A stretch of 48,651 bases of DNA from Betaproteobacteria bacterium HGW-Betaproteobacteria-6 (GCA_002842145.1 PHCF01000019.1:1-48651); one strand, 5' to 3'. Positions 1 to 8,310 are shown, counted from the first letter of the stretch. Translations and numbers: made by a program. Notes: generated by a model from the sequence alone, not told the origin.

Positions 1-423
1 CAGTCGTGCCTTCTCGATATTATTGAATTCCAGTTCCACATCATCTTTTTCCAGACGCAGACCAACCTTGCCATCCTTGCAACCGAGCAGCTCACCCTGG
101 AAATTGCGGCGACCGCCGTGCGGGATACGCAACTTGATCTGAACATCCTGACCGGCAAAACGCTCGAAATCTTCAGCCTTTTTGACCACGCGATCCAGCC
201 CCGGAGAGGAAATCTCCAGACGGTCAAAATCAAAGTTCTCCACTTCGAAAACCCGAGTCAGCTGATTCGAGACCTTGGCACAATCTTCGACATCGATCCC
301 GGCATCGCGACCCGGCGCGTCGATGAAGACACGAATCGTCCGCCCACGCGGCGACATCTCGACATCAACGAGCTCATAACCCAGACCGACAACCGTCGTT
401 TCAAGCAGTGCGTTTAAATCCAT
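1..423 (-). CDS. rimP: Ribosome maturation factor RimP (3' end cut by window edge)
   Basis: Reading the minus strand from an ATG at 423 gives 141 codons beginning MDLNALLETTVVGLGYELVD and continuing open to base 1. The order of a GYELVDVE strand, the PGRDAGIDVEDC region and the ISSPGLDR motif is typical of RimP, which helps assemble the 30S subunit. The family is about 140-155 residues, so only a short C-terminal tail is missing. It has its own promoter and a structured leader at 433-535. In most proteobacteria rimP heads the rimP-nusA-infB operon; nusA would lie beyond base 1, which is inference. Confidence 0.93.
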   Translation of the reverse strand, partial: MDLNALLETTVVGLGYELVDVEMSPRGRTIRVFIDAPGRDAGIDVEDCAKVSNQLTRVFEVENFDFDRLEISSPGLDRVVKKAEDFERFAGQDVQIKLRIPHGGRRNFQGELLGCKDGKVGLRLEKDDVELEFNNIEKARL

Positions 424-432
424 AGCCACAAA

Positions 433-453
433 TAAAAAATGGGCGAAACGCCC
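433..453 (-). terminator. Terminator-like hairpin 2 in the rimP leader
   Basis: On the minus strand GGGCG-TTT-CGCCC (441-453) is followed directly by ATTTTTTATTT. The T-rich tail ends about 10 bases before the rimP start codon. Because it comes after the strong promoter at 507-535, it is a candidate attenuator. Confidence 0.55.
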
Positions 454-461
454 ACCTCATG

Positions 462-490
462 AAAAAAAGATGCCCGCCGAAAACGGCAGG
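462..490 (-). terminator. Terminator-like hairpin 1 in the rimP leader
   Basis: On the minus strand a 7-bp stem (473-479 with 484-490, one G-U pair, AAAA-type loop) is followed by CATC and seven T residues. It lies just downstream of the predicted rimP start site, so it could stop read-through from rluB, attenuate rimP transcription, or both. Confidence 0.6.
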
Positions 491-506
491 AGGAACAAAC
501 CCGTGA

Positions 507-535
507 ATTATAACGGATTTATTCCCTTTCGACAA
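507..535 (-). promoter_or_regulatory. Sigma-70-type promoter for rimP
   Basis: On the minus strand a perfect -10 TATAAT (507-512) lies exactly 17 bp from a -35 TTGTCG (530-535). Transcription would start near 500, giving a leader of roughly 75 nt before the rimP ATG at 423. The -35 box is only a few bases past the rluB stop codon, so rimP can be transcribed independently of the upstream block. Confidence 0.72.
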
Positions 536-540
536 TCGAT

Positions 541-1566
541 TTAGGTACTCTCAGAGCCCTTTCGCGGCGCCGTGGCCCTGTTTTCGAGGTCGCGCAGGAG
601 CATTTTGATTTCGACCTCTTTAAGCTCTCTCGCCATACCGCGTTTCAATTGCGGCGGCAGCACAAACGGACCATAGCGGACGCGGATCAATCGGCTGACC
701 GTAACGCCGACGGCCTCGAACATGCGACGCACTTCGCGGTTCCGGCCTTCAAAGATGGTCACGCGATACCAGTGATTGGCACCTTCGCCGCCGCCGTCGT
801 GCAATGAACCGAAATTAGCCCGGCCATCCTCGAGCTCAACGCCATGCAGCAACTGCTGCTGGGCTTCGAGCGTCAACTCGCCAAGGACACGCACGGCGTA
901 CTCGCGAACCAGTTGCGAACTCGGGTGCATGAGCTTGTTGGCCAAATCACCGGAGGTCGTGAAAATGAGCAGGCCGGAGGTATTGAAGTCGAGGCGACCG
1001 ACGTTGATCCAGCGACCACCACGCATGCGGGGCAGCGCGGCAAAGACTGACGGGCGGCCATCCGGATCATCACGCGAGACAATTTCGCCTTCCGGCTTGT
1101 GGTACATCAGGACGCGCGGCGGACGCGTGCTGCCGGTAAAGCGGATGTTGATGAGTCGGCCGCCAATCTTGACCTTGTCGGTGGGCACCACGGACTGGCC
1201 GATGGTCGCCACGACGCCGTTGACGGTGACCTTGCCAGCCGAAATCCACTCTTCCATTTCCCGGCGCGAACCGACGCCGGCCTGGGCCAGAATTTTCTGC
1301 AGACGCTCGGGCTTGGCTTCGACGACAGCCTTGCCGTTACGCGCGATGTTGCCGCGGCTGGCCCGGCCAGTTGCCGGCAGCGCGGCGCGGCGACGCGGTT
1401 TTGGCGCCTCGACGACCTCTTCAACCTCCGGCGCCTCTTCGCGAGCGTTGCGGGCGGCACGGCCGCGCGGGACTGGATTGCCACGGTCAACCGGAATTTC
1501 CGGCCTTTTTTGAAATCCGCCCGGCTTGCTGGCGGAACGGAGAGGGGTGCGTTTATTGGTTTTCAT
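541..1566 (-). CDS. rluB: 23S rRNA pseudouridine synthase RluB
   Basis: 341 residues. A basic, low-complexity N-terminal extension (1-85) precedes an S4 RNA-binding domain (about 87-135) and a RsuA/RluB-type pseudouridine synthase domain with the catalytic motif [11 protein letters not shown] (190-200, Asp193). The family isomerises uridine 2605 of 23S rRNA. The start overlaps the scpB end by 14 bp, so the genes are probably co-translated. Residues 16-30 of the N-terminal extension are encoded by a copy of the dispersed repeat (1477-1520), in antisense and in frame. RsuA-type enzymes are similar, but the extension and the operon with scpAB fit RluB. Confidence 0.93.
   Translation of the reverse strand: MKTNKRTPLRSASKPGGFQKRPEIPVDRGNPVPRGRAARNAREEAPEVEEVVEAPKPRRRAALPATGRASRGNIARNGKAVVEAKPERLQKILAQAGVGSRREMEEWISAGKVTVNGVVATIGQSVVPTDKVKIGGRLINIRFTGSTRPPRVLMYHKPEGEIVSRDDPDGRPSVFAALPRMRGGRWINVGRLDFNTSGLLIFTTSGDLANKLMHPSSQLVREYAVRVLGELTLEAQQQLLHGVELEDGRANFGSLHDGGGEGANHWYRVTIFEGRNREVRRMFEAVGVTVSRLIRVRYGPFVLPPQLKRGMARELKEVEIKMLLRDLENRATAPRKGSEST
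1477..1520 (+). repeat. Dispersed ~43-bp repeat, copy A (inside rluB)
   Basis: Begins attgccacggtcaaccgg, then aatttccggcctttttt and gaaatccgc. GGAATTTC and GAAATCC can pair into a hairpin. It encodes part of the RluB N-terminal extension on the opposite strand, including [11 protein letters not shown]. Confidence 0.8.
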
Positions 1567-2098
1567 AATTCAGCTCCAGCGTCTGGGCGATTTGTTCAAG
1601 CGGCGGCAGTTCGCTGACGCTTCTCAGTCCCAGATCATCGAGAAATTGCTTGGTGGTGGCAAACAGGGCCGGCCGACCTGGTGTTTCGCGATGGCCGACA
1701 ACGTCGATCCAGCCGCGTTCTTCTAGTGTTTTGACAACATTGGTATTGACCGCGACGCCACGAATTTCCTCGATATCGCCACGCGTCACCGGCTGACGAT
1801 AGGCGATGATGGCTAGCGTTTCAAGGACGGCTCGCGAGTATTTCGGTGGCCGCTCCGGGTTCAGGCGCTCCAGGTAAGGAAGGTATTCGGGCCGCGTCCG
1901 GAAGCGCCAGCCGGAGGCGAGCTGGATCAGCTCGACCGGACGTTCGGCCCATTCCTCGCGCAACTCGTCGAGCAGCTTGCGCAGGGTATCGGTCGACAAA
2001 TCCTCGTCGAACATTTTTTTCATATCGCTCGGCGACATCGGCTCGCGTGCAGCGAGCAGCGCAGCCTCAAGCACTCTCTTGACCTGGCTCGGTTCCAC
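1553..2098 (-). CDS. scpB: Segregation and condensation protein ScpB
   Basis: 181 residues with the two winged-helix domains of ScpB and the typical core [20 protein letters not shown] followed by a DIEEIRGV segment. ScpB dimers bind the kleisin ScpA and the SMC ATPase, forming the SMC-ScpAB complex that compacts and segregates the chromosome. It overlaps scpA upstream by 32 bp and rluB downstream by 14 bp, which implies tight translational coupling. Length is normal for the family. Confidence 0.95.
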   Translation of the reverse strand: MEPSQVKRVLEAALLAAREPMSPSDMKKMFDEDLSTDTLRKLLDELREEWAERPVELIQLASGWRFRTRPEYLPYLERLNPERPPKYSRAVLETLAIIAYRQPVTRGDIEEIRGVAVNTNVVKTLEERGWIDVVGHRETPGRPALFATTKQFLDDLGLRSVSELPPLEQIAQTLELNYENQ

Positions 2099-2906
2099 CT
2101 TGATGCACTCGGACGTAAATGGGTTGAAAGGCTTCGGTCTGGGTGATTTCGATCAGTTTTTCGCGACCCAGTTCAAGCATGGCAATGAAATGGACAACCA
2201 GACCCGGCACACCCATTTCGGGATCAAACAAGGTTTCGAACTGGACGAAACCACCTTTGGCCTGCAAGGCGCGCAGGATGATTCCCATGTGCTCGCGCAC
2301 CGACAATTCCTCCCGCCCGATCTGGTGATGCTTTTTCAGGCCAGCCTGACGAACGACCGCCATCCAGGCTTCCTTGAGATCATTGACCGAGACTTCCGGC
2401 TGCCGCACCAACAGCGACTTCTCGACCAGTGTCTCGACCCAGAAAAACTCGCGTTCGGCCTGCGGCATCGCATTCAGGTTCTGGCCGGCGAGCTTCATCT
2501 GCTCGTACTCCATGAGCCGGCGCACCAGTTCGGCACGCGGATCTTCAGCGTCCTCGCCCTCGCCCAACTTGGGGCGCGGCAACAGCATGCGCGACTTGAT
2601 CTCGATGAGCATGGCCGCCATCACGAGATAATCGGCGGCCAGTTCGAGATTGCTCGCCCGCATCGCCTCGACATAATCAAGGTACTGCCGGGTCAGCGGC
2701 GCCATCGGAATATCGAGGATATCGATGTTGGCACGCCGAATCATGTACAGCAGGAGGTCAAGCGGCCCCTCAAAGGCATCGAGCATGACGGCCAGCGCAT
2801 CGGGCGGGATGTACAGGTCGAGCGGCATCTGCTCGAGCGGCTGCCCGTAAACGCGGGCTACCGGCTCGACTTCGCCTCCGGGAAGCACTTCGAGAACGTC
2901 GCTCAT
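2067..2906 (-). CDS. scpA: Segregation and condensation protein ScpA (kleisin)
   Basis: 279 residues. The N-terminal kleisin motif [19 protein letters not shown] and the following [16 protein letters not shown] helix are diagnostic of ScpA. The acidic middle region and the C-terminal winged helix also match. It bridges the SMC heads together with ScpB, whose gene starts inside the 3' end of this one. The ATG at 2906 sits 4 bp after the end of the LAB_N gene. Confidence 0.95.
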   Translation of the reverse strand: MSDVLEVLPGGEVEPVARVYGQPLEQMPLDLYIPPDALAVMLDAFEGPLDLLLYMIRRANIDILDIPMAPLTRQYLDYVEAMRASNLELAADYLVMAAMLIEIKSRMLLPRPKLGEGEDAEDPRAELVRRLMEYEQMKLAGQNLNAMPQAEREFFWVETLVEKSLLVRQPEVSVNDLKEAWMAVVRQAGLKKHHQIGREELSVREHMGIILRALQAKGGFVQFETLFDPEMGVPGLVVHFIAMLELGREKLIEITQTEAFQPIYVRVHQGGTEPGQESA

Positions 2907-2910
2907 GCGC

Positions 2911-3201
2911 TCAGGAGGCCGCCGCGCGGCCCTTGCCCTTGTAATGCAGATGCAGATTGCGGATATAGATAACCAGACTGAGTACCTGGCCGAAGATGAA
3001 GACCGGATCCTTGCGGTGGATGGCGTAAATCGCCAGCACGATGCCGCCGGCCAGGCTGAAATACCAGAATGAAACCGGTATCACGACCATCTTGGCTTTT
3101 TCGCTGCTCCACCACTGGATGACGAAGCGCATCATGAACAGCGCCTGGCCACCGAAGCCGATGCCGATCCAGATCAGCGTTTCCCAATCGTAGCCGAACA
3201 T
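2911..3201 (-). CDS. Lipid A biosynthesis N-terminal-domain (LAB_N) membrane protein
   Basis: 96 residues with three hydrophobic segments. The conserved pattern GFGGQALFMMRFVIQWW, then a VIPVSFWYFSL stretch and a final helix containing FIFGQVLSLVIYIRN, matches the LAB_N family. This domain is found fused to some lipid A or dolichol-sugar enzymes and as a stand-alone protein. The start codon overlaps the trpS stop. Role unknown; a membrane partner in lipid or glycolipid metabolism is only a guess. Confidence 0.85.
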   Translation of the reverse strand: MFGYDWETLIWIGIGFGGQALFMMRFVIQWWSSEKAKMVVIPVSFWYFSLAGGIVLAIYAIHRKDPVFIFGQVLSLVIYIRNLHLHYKGKGRAAAS

Positions 3202-4403
3202 CAGTGGTATTCCAGCCCCATCGATTCGCGTACGTCGCGCATGGTTTCACGGGCGTATTCACGCGCCTTCTCGCAACCATCGGCGATGATGTTCTTGACC
3301 AGAGTCGGATCGTCCAGATAAACCTGTGCGCGCTCGCGCATTGGCGCCTGTTCCCTGAGGATCGCGTCGATCACCGGCTGCTTGCATTCGATGCAACCAA
3401 TGCCAGCCGTGCGGCAGCCTTGTTGCACCCATTCCTTGCAAGCATCGTTGGAGTAGACCTGATGCAGTTGCCAGACCGGGCACTTGGCCGGCTCACCCGG
3501 ATCGGTACGGCGCACGCGCGCCGGATCGGTCGGCATGCTGCGCACCTTCTTGGTCACCGACTCTTCGGATTCGCGCATGGTGATCGTATTGTTGTACGAC
3601 TTGGACATCTTCTGCCCATCCAGCCCCGGCATCTTGGAGGCTTCGGTCAGCAGGTAGCCCGGCTCGACCAGGATCATCTTGCCGGTACCTTCGAGGTAAC
3701 CAAACAGACGCTCACGGTCGGCCATCGACAGGTGCTGAACTTCGTCGAGCACGGCCTTCGCCTGCTCGATGGCATCGCGGTCGCCGTTCTGCTGGAAGCG
3801 GGTGCGCATCTCTTCATAGAGGCGAGCCTTCTTGCTGCCCAGTTTCTTGACGGCTTCGCGCGCCTTGTCTTCGAAACCCGGTTCACGGCCATACATGTGA
3901 TTGAATCGACGAGCCAGTTCACGGGTGAATTCGACGTGAGGGATCTGGTCCTCGCCGACCGGGACCTTGTCGGCGCGGTAAATCAGGATATCGGCGCTCA
4001 TCAGCAGCGGATAGCCAAGGAAGCCATAGGTTGTCAAATCCTTGCCGGCCAGCTTTTCCTGCTGGTCTTTGTAGGTCGGCACGCGCTCAAGCCAGCTGAG
4101 CGGCGTCATCATCGACATCAGCAGGTGCAGTTCGGCGTGCTCGGGCACCCGGGACTGGACGAACAACGTCGCCTGGTTGGGATCGACACCTGCCGCCAGC
4201 CAGTCGACCACCATGTCCATTGAAGCCTTCTCGATACCCTGGGGGTTATCGTACTGCGTGGTCAACGCATGCCAGTCGGCCACGAAGAACAGGCAGGGAT
4301 ACTCGTGCTGGAGTTCGATCCAGTTTTTGAGAACGCCATGGTAGTGGCCAAGATGCAGCGACCCGGTCGGGCGCATGCCGGAGAGAACACGTTCTGCGTA
4401 CAT
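3201..4403 (-). CDS. trpS: Tryptophan--tRNA ligase
   Basis: 400 residues, a class I aminoacyl-tRNA synthetase. The HIGH-type motif is GSLHLGHYHG (14-23) and the KMSKS motif is at 265-269. It is about 65 residues longer than E. coli TrpS because of a charged helical insertion at roughly 176-256. A cysteine cluster C308-x21-C330-x6-C337-x2-C340 follows the catalytic domain and resembles the 4Fe-4S site of Thermotoga maritima TrpRS. The gene lies 9 bp after the M50 protease gene and overlaps the next gene by one base, within a long minus-strand operon. Confidence 0.96.
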   Translation of the reverse strand: MYAERVLSGMRPTGSLHLGHYHGVLKNWIELQHEYPCLFFVADWHALTTQYDNPQGIEKASMDMVVDWLAAGVDPNQATLFVQSRVPEHAELHLLMSMMTPLSWLERVPTYKDQQEKLAGKDLTTYGFLGYPLLMSADILIYRADKVPVGEDQIPHVEFTRELARRFNHMYGREPGFEDKAREAVKKLGSKKARLYEEMRTRFQQNGDRDAIEQAKAVLDEVQHLSMADRERLFGYLEGTGKMILVEPGYLLTEASKMPGLDGQKMSKSYNNTITMRESEESVTKKVRSMPTDPARVRRTDPGEPAKCPVWQLHQVYSNDACKEWVQQGCRTAGIGCIECKQPVIDAILREQAPMRERAQVYLDDPTLVKNIIADGCEKAREYARETMRDVRESMGLEYH

Positions 4404-4412
4404 ATTGATTAG

Positions 4413-5069
4413 TTAGTAGAGACCAAAAATAAGTGCGATAAGCCCGGCTGACGTATTGACCAGCGGCGTCATGATTGCGCCGAGAATACCGGTGAACAAC
4501 AGCAGCAGCAAAATCGGAAAGCCCCAGCGTTCGAGCTGCGCGAACTTCCAGGCCATGGCATGCGGCAGCAGGCTGACCGCGATCCGCCCGCCATCAAGCG
4601 GCGGCAAGGGAAACAGGTTGAGCACCATCAACACGCAGTTGATCTGGATGCCCATCTCGGCCATTCGGGCCAGCGGCGTGCTAAAAAATTGCGGCAGCAG
4701 CCATGAAAGCTTGAAGGCCAGGGCCCAGGCGCAAGCCATCAGCAGATTGGCGCCAGGACCGGCTGCAGCAACCCAGAACATGTCTTTTTTTGGCTCGCGC
4801 AGGCGGCTGAAGTCAACCGGCACCGGCTTGGCGTAGCCGAACAGGAAATTGCCGCCGGAAAAGAGCAGGATACCGAGCGGAATCAGGACAGTGCCAACCG
4901 GATCGATATGGCGTAGCGGATTCAGGCTGATCCGTCCCTGCTGCCAGGCGGTCGGATCGCCAAAATGTCGAGCCGCATAGCCATGTGCCGCTTCATGCAA
5001 CGTAATGGCAAATACCAGTGGCAGGGCGAGAATCGCAATGGTCTGAATGATCGCGTTGATGTCCAGCAT
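4413..5069 (-). CDS. Site-2 protease family (M50) membrane metalloprotease
   Basis: 218 residues from ATG 5069 (an in-frame ATG at 5084 would lie inside yciO). The zinc-binding HEAAH motif lies in the first transmembrane helix, and the second metal ligand motif NLFPLPPLDGGR follows; four to six hydrophobic helices are visible. This is the compact, PDZ-less M50 type common next to yciO and trpS in betaproteobacteria. It probably cleaves within the membrane; the substrate is unknown. The start is one base past the yciO stop, supporting the shorter start. Confidence 0.88.
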   Translation of the reverse strand: MLDINAIIQTIAILALPLVFAITLHEAAHGYAARHFGDPTAWQQGRISLNPLRHIDPVGTVLIPLGILLFSGGNFLFGYAKPVPVDFSRLREPKKDMFWVAAAGPGANLLMACAWALAFKLSWLLPQFFSTPLARMAEMGIQINCVLMVLNLFPLPPLDGGRIAVSLLPHAMAWKFAQLERWGFPILLLLLFTGILGAIMTPLVNTSAGLIALIFGLY

Positions 5070-5070
5070 C

Positions 5071-5697
5071 TTAGTCCAGACCAAAGAGTGCCAGCGGACC
5101 GCGCCCGGCCCGAACCAGTTCCGGCGCTGCCCCGGTCAGGTCGATAACCGTCGTCGGCTCGGTTCCACAAGCACCGGCATCGAGAATCAGTTCCAATTGG
5201 TCTTCGAGGCGATCCTGGATTTCCCAGCCTTCGGTCAGTGCGAACTCGTCGCCCGGCAATTGCAGGGTTGTCGTCAGCAAGGGCTCGTTCAGTTCTTCGA
5301 GCAGCGCCAGCGCCACCGGATGATCCGGCACACGTACGCCAATGGTCTTCCGCTTGGGATGCATGACCCGGCGCGGCAATTCCTTGGAGCCTTCAAGAAT
5401 AAAAGTGTAGCTGCCCGGCGTCGCTGCCTTGAGTAAACGATACTGAGCGTTGTCGACCCGGGCAAAATGGGCGATTTCGGAAAGATCGCGGACCATCAGG
5501 GTGAGGTGATGGCGCTCGTCCATCTGGCGAATCAGGCGAATCCGATCCAGCGCCTCCTTGTCGCCGAGATGGCAACCGAGGGCGTAGCAGGAGTCGGTCG
5601 GCAGGGCGACGATGGCACCTTTGCGAATGAAATCGGCAGCCTGGACAAGCAGACGTTGCTGCGGCGATTCCGGATGGATATTGACGACGCGAGCCAT
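5071..5697 (-). CDS. yciO: YciO-type protein of the Sua5/YrdC/YciO family
   Basis: 208 residues. The opening IHPESPQQRLLVQAADFIRK, the PTDSCYALGCHLGD segment, the TLMVRDLSE segment and the KRKTIGVRVPDHP motif closely follow E. coli YciO. It belongs to the fold that makes threonylcarbamoyl-adenylate, but the position of the conserved SxN motif of TsaC/Sua5 reads TTTLQLPG here, as in the YciO branch, so the tRNA t6A role should not be assumed. It lies between the PHP gene (2 bp away) and the M50 protease. Confidence 0.9.
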   Translation of the reverse strand: MARVVNIHPESPQQRLLVQAADFIRKGAIVALPTDSCYALGCHLGDKEALDRIRLIRQMDERHHLTLMVRDLSEIAHFARVDNAQYRLLKAATPGSYTFILEGSKELPRRVMHPKRKTIGVRVPDHPVALALLEELNEPLLTTTLQLPGDEFALTEGWEIQDRLEDQLELILDAGACGTEPTTVIDLTGAAPELVRAGRGPLALFGLD

Positions 5698-5699
5698 GC

Positions 5700-6587
5700 T
5701 CAGACCACCAGACGCCAGACGGGCTTCAGGTCTTCCGGCAATTGCGGAAGCTTGCCGAGATCGACATAGCTCTCGTCCGGCCCGTGAAAATCGGATCCGC
5801 GTGAGGCATGAAATGCGTAATGCCGGGCCAAGCGGGCGAAATGCATGACATGGTCGGGCGAATGACTGCCGCAGGTCACTTCGATGCCCCGCCCGCCGAC
5901 GTCCTTGAAATCATCGAGGAAACGACGCATGTCGGCACCCGACATCTTGTAGCGCGCCGGGTGGGCGACAACCGCCACCCCGCCGGCGCCATTGATCCAG
6001 CCCACCGCTTCTTCAAGCGTAGCCCAGCGATGATCGACGTAGCCCGGCTTGCCCGGCGTCAGGTAATGCTGGAATACCCCCGGCACATCGCGGGAAATGC
6101 CGATCGACACGAGATAGCGGGCGAAATGGGCGCGGGAAATCAGGCTCGGATTGGTTACGAAGCACAGGGCGCCTTCATAGACACCGGGGATGCCGATGGC
6201 AGCCAGCGCGTCGCCCATGCGTTTGGCGCGTTCGATACGTCCGACGCGCAATTCGTCGAGGCCGCCGCTCAATGCCGGGTTGACCGGATCGAAGCCGAGA
6301 CCGACAACATGGATTGGCACACCGCGCCATTCGATGGAGATCTCAACACCGTTAACGAAACCCATGCCTGCTTCTTCAGCCGCCGCCCTGGCCTCATCCA
6401 AACCGCCAAGGTCGTCGTGATCGGTCAGCGCCCAAAGATCGACTGCATTCCCCGCCGCACGCCCCGCTACAACCCGAGGCGGCAGAAAGCCGTCGGAAAC
6501 GATCGAGTGGCTATGAAAATCGAAATTGGCAGGTGTCACAGGTAAGCAGTTGAAGGCAAACGAAGATTCTAGCACGAAGGAGGCCAT
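5700..6587 (-). CDS. PHP-domain phosphoesterase (YciV/RNase AM-like)
   Basis: About 295 residues from ATG 6587. The PHP metal motifs are clear: FDFHSHSIVSDG near the N-terminus, ALTDHDDLGGL, the NGVEISIEWRG strand, VVAHPARYKMS, and a final GSDFHGPDES. E. coli YciV (RnaM/RNase AM) is a 5'-3' exonuclease on RNA and on 3',5'-bisnucleotides, and this is the same subfamily. The reading frame stays open upstream to 6842 but would run antisense through the glycine riboswitch, so I reject that start. A GTG at 6539, directly before the PHP domain, is an alternative. Confidence 0.87.
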   Translation of the reverse strand: MASFVLESSFAFNCLPVTPANFDFHSHSIVSDGFLPPRVVAGRAAGNAVDLWALTDHDDLGGLDEARAAAEEAGMGFVNGVEISIEWRGVPIHVVGLGFDPVNPALSGGLDELRVGRIERAKRMGDALAAIGIPGVYEGALCFVTNPSLISRAHFARYLVSIGISRDVPGVFQHYLTPGKPGYVDHRWATLEEAVGWINGAGGVAVVAHPARYKMSGADMRRFLDDFKDVGGRGIEVTCGSHSPDHVMHFARLARHYAFHASRGSDFHGPDESYVDLGKLPQLPEDLKPVWRLVV

Positions 6588-6617
6588 GCCCTGAGTCCCC
6601 TTGTGCAGTGCAGCAGG

Positions 6618-6646
6618 TTGATCAGACAGCAGCATCCCGTTATAGT
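6618..6646 (+). promoter_or_regulatory. Promoter of the gcv riboswitch operon
   Basis: A -35 TTGATC (6618-6623) and a -10 TATAGT (6641-6646) are separated by exactly 17 bp. The predicted transcript would start near 6653, immediately before the first glycine aptamer. Confidence 0.7.
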
Positions 6647-6656
6647 GCCACCCGTT

Positions 6657-6830
6657 CCATGGGAGAGCGCAGATTCGTCTGCCGCCGAAGGCGCAAATCC
6701 ACCCGAAAACGCTCAGGCAAAAGGACCGCGGAACGAGGCGCAAGCCAAAAAACTCTGGAGAGCGATGGCGGCTATTCCCGACATCCACCGATGGGGCAAA
6801 TCTCTCAGGTATCGAGGACAGAGGGGTGAA
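6657..6830 (+). promoter_or_regulatory. Tandem glycine riboswitch upstream of gcvT
   Basis: Two aptamer-like units lie in a row. Unit 1 opens with GGGAGAGCGCAG, has GCCGCCGAAGGCGCAAAUC and closes at about 6755. Unit 2 has CUCUGGAGAGCG, then GAUGGGGCAAAUCUCUCAGG and ends with GGACAGAGGGG. The GAAGG/GGGGC-AAA and CUCAGGNAAAAGGACnG elements are the conserved core of the glycine (gcvT) class. The last aptamer strand runs into the terminator hairpin at 6824-6862, so glycine binding can control termination before gcvT. An on-switch is expected because the operon degrades glycine. Confidence 0.93.
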
Positions 6831-6862
6831 ACGAAAGAACATTCTTTTGTTTCACCCTTTTC
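6824..6862 (+). terminator. Riboswitch-linked intrinsic terminator before gcvT
   Basis: GGGTGAAAC (6824-6832) pairs perfectly with GTTTCACCC (6849-6857), and the stem extends inward through AAAG/CTTT. TTTTCCCGTTT follows. Its 5' side overlaps the 3' end of the second glycine aptamer, the arrangement expected for an expression platform. Confidence 0.8.
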
Positions 6863-6906
6863 CCGTTTCTAGAACCGACGTTAATAAACGATCGTAAAGG
6901 ATTGAT

Positions 6907-7998
6907 ATGCTGAAGAAAACGGTTTTGAATAACGCCCACCGCGCGATGAATGCCCGGATGGTCGATTTCGGTGGTTGGGACATGCCGGTGAATTACGGCT
7001 CGCAGATCGAGGAGCACAACGCCGTCCGCAACAATTGCGGCATGTTCGACGTCTCGCACATGTGCCCGGTCGATGTGGTTGGCGCCGACTGCCGTGCTTT
7101 CCTCTCCCGCCTCGTCGCCAATGACGTGGCCAAGCTCAAGGTTTCCGGCAAGGCGCTTTACGCCGCCATGCTCAACGACGCCGGCGGCGTCATCGACGAC
7201 CTGATCATCTATTTCCTGACTGACACGCGCTTCCGCATCGTCGTCAATGCCGGCACGGCCGAGAAGGATCTGGCCTGGATGCAGGCCAAGGTGGCCGAAT
7301 GGAAGCTGGACGTGACCATCACCCAGCGCCGCGATGGCGCCAACAACCTCGGCATCATCGCCGTACAGGGCCCGAATGCCCGCGCCAAGGTATGGGAAGT
7401 GCTGCCCCAGGCCAAGGCGGCAACCGAAGGTCTGAAGGCTTTCTTCGCCGCGGAAGTCGATCAGTACTTCATCGCCAGCACCGGCTACACGGGCGAAGAC
7501 GGCTATGAAATCATGCTGCCGGCCGATGAAGCCGAAGCGCTGTGGAACAAGCTCAATGCCGCCGGTGTCGCCCCTTGCGGCCTCGGCGCCCGCGACACGC
7601 TGCGCCTGGAAGCCGGCATGAATCTTTACGGTCAGGACATGGACGAGACGGTTTCGCCGCTCGACGCCGGCTTGGCGTGGACCGTGTCGCTCAACACTGA
7701 GCGCGATTTCGTCGGCAAGGCGGCACTGCTCGCCAATGGCCAGCAGAAACAGTTCCTCGGCCTGATCCTGCTCGACAAGGGCGTACTGCGCGGCCACCAG
7801 AAGGTCATGACCGCGCACGGCGACGGTGAAATCACCTCCGGCAGCTTCTCGCCGACGCTCCAGCAGTCCATCGCCCTCGCCCGCCTGCCGCTCGGCGTGC
7901 AGATTGGCGACGAAGTCGAAGTCGATATCCGTGGCAAGGCGCTCAAGGCCAAGGTCACCAAACCCGTATTCGCCCGCAACGGCAAAGCAGTTCAATAA
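6907..7998 (+). CDS. gcvT: Glycine cleavage system T protein (aminomethyltransferase)
   Basis: 363 residues. Family hallmarks include [14 protein letters not shown] near the start, the tetrahydrofolate-pocket region [14 protein letters not shown], the [12 protein letters not shown] motif and [20 protein letters not shown]. It transfers the methylene group from the lipoyl arm of GcvH to tetrahydrofolate and releases ammonia. AAAGGA lies 6 bases before the ATG. It is first in gcvT-gcvH-gcvP under the glycine riboswitch and is intact and of normal length, unlike gcvH directly after it. Confidence 0.96.
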   Translation: MLKKTVLNNAHRAMNARMVDFGGWDMPVNYGSQIEEHNAVRNNCGMFDVSHMCPVDVVGADCRAFLSRLVANDVAKLKVSGKALYAAMLNDAGGVIDDLIIYFLTDTRFRIVVNAGTAEKDLAWMQAKVAEWKLDVTITQRRDGANNLGIIAVQGPNARAKVWEVLPQAKAATEGLKAFFAAEVDQYFIASTGYTGEDGYEIMLPADEAEALWNKLNAAGVAPCGLGARDTLRLEAGMNLYGQDMDETVSPLDAGLAWTVSLNTERDFVGKAALLANGQQKQFLGLILLDKGVLRGHQKVMTAHGDGEITSGSFSPTLQQSIALARLPLGVQIGDEVEVDIRGKALKAKVTKPVFARNGKAVQ

Positions 7999-8022
7999 AT
8001 CCCACCCATTCAGGAGAAAACC

Positions 8023-8299
8023 ATGTCCAACGTCCTCGCCAACCTCAAGTACACCGCCTCCCACGAATGGATGCTGCTCAACGCTGACGGCTCCGTCACC
8101 GTCCAAGGCTGCGGCTGATGTCTACGCGCCGATTTCCGGCACGGTGACCGAAGTAAATGAGGCCGTTGTCGATGCACCGGAATCGGTGAATCAGGACGCC
8201 TACGCTGCCTGGCTGTTCAAGATGACCCCGGACAACGCCGCCGACCTCGACAAGATGCTCGACGCCACCGCTTACCAGGCCGTCGCTGACGCCGCCTAA
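8023..8299 (+). pseudogene. gcvH: Glycine cleavage system H protein, disrupted by an internal deletion and frameshift
   Basis: The ATG at 8023 follows AGGAG and encodes a normal GcvH start ([19 protein letters not shown], then NADGSVT), but the frame ends at TGA 8116-8118 after 31 codons. In another frame from about 8102 the C-terminal half resumes from the lipoyl-lysine segment ([15 protein letters not shown]) to ALDATAY-type end at TAA 8297-8299. GcvH is normally about 128 residues; the two halves total about 91, so roughly 105-110 bp (the part between strand 1 and the lipoyl lysine) is missing. The lysine codon itself (8105-8107) remains. As read, no functional H protein can be made. Either a true mutation or an assembly error. 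Confidence 0.88.
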
Positions 8300-8310
8300 A
8301 AGCTGCTGGT

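Noticed and set aside
6588-6842. Upstream extension of the PHP gene through the glycine riboswitch
   Set aside because: The added 85 residues are low quality and antisense to a structured regulatory RNA; the PHP domain begins only after 6540.
6805-8106. 433-codon minus-strand frame antisense to gcvT
   Set aside because: Runs through the riboswitch terminator and gcvT; no domain recognised.
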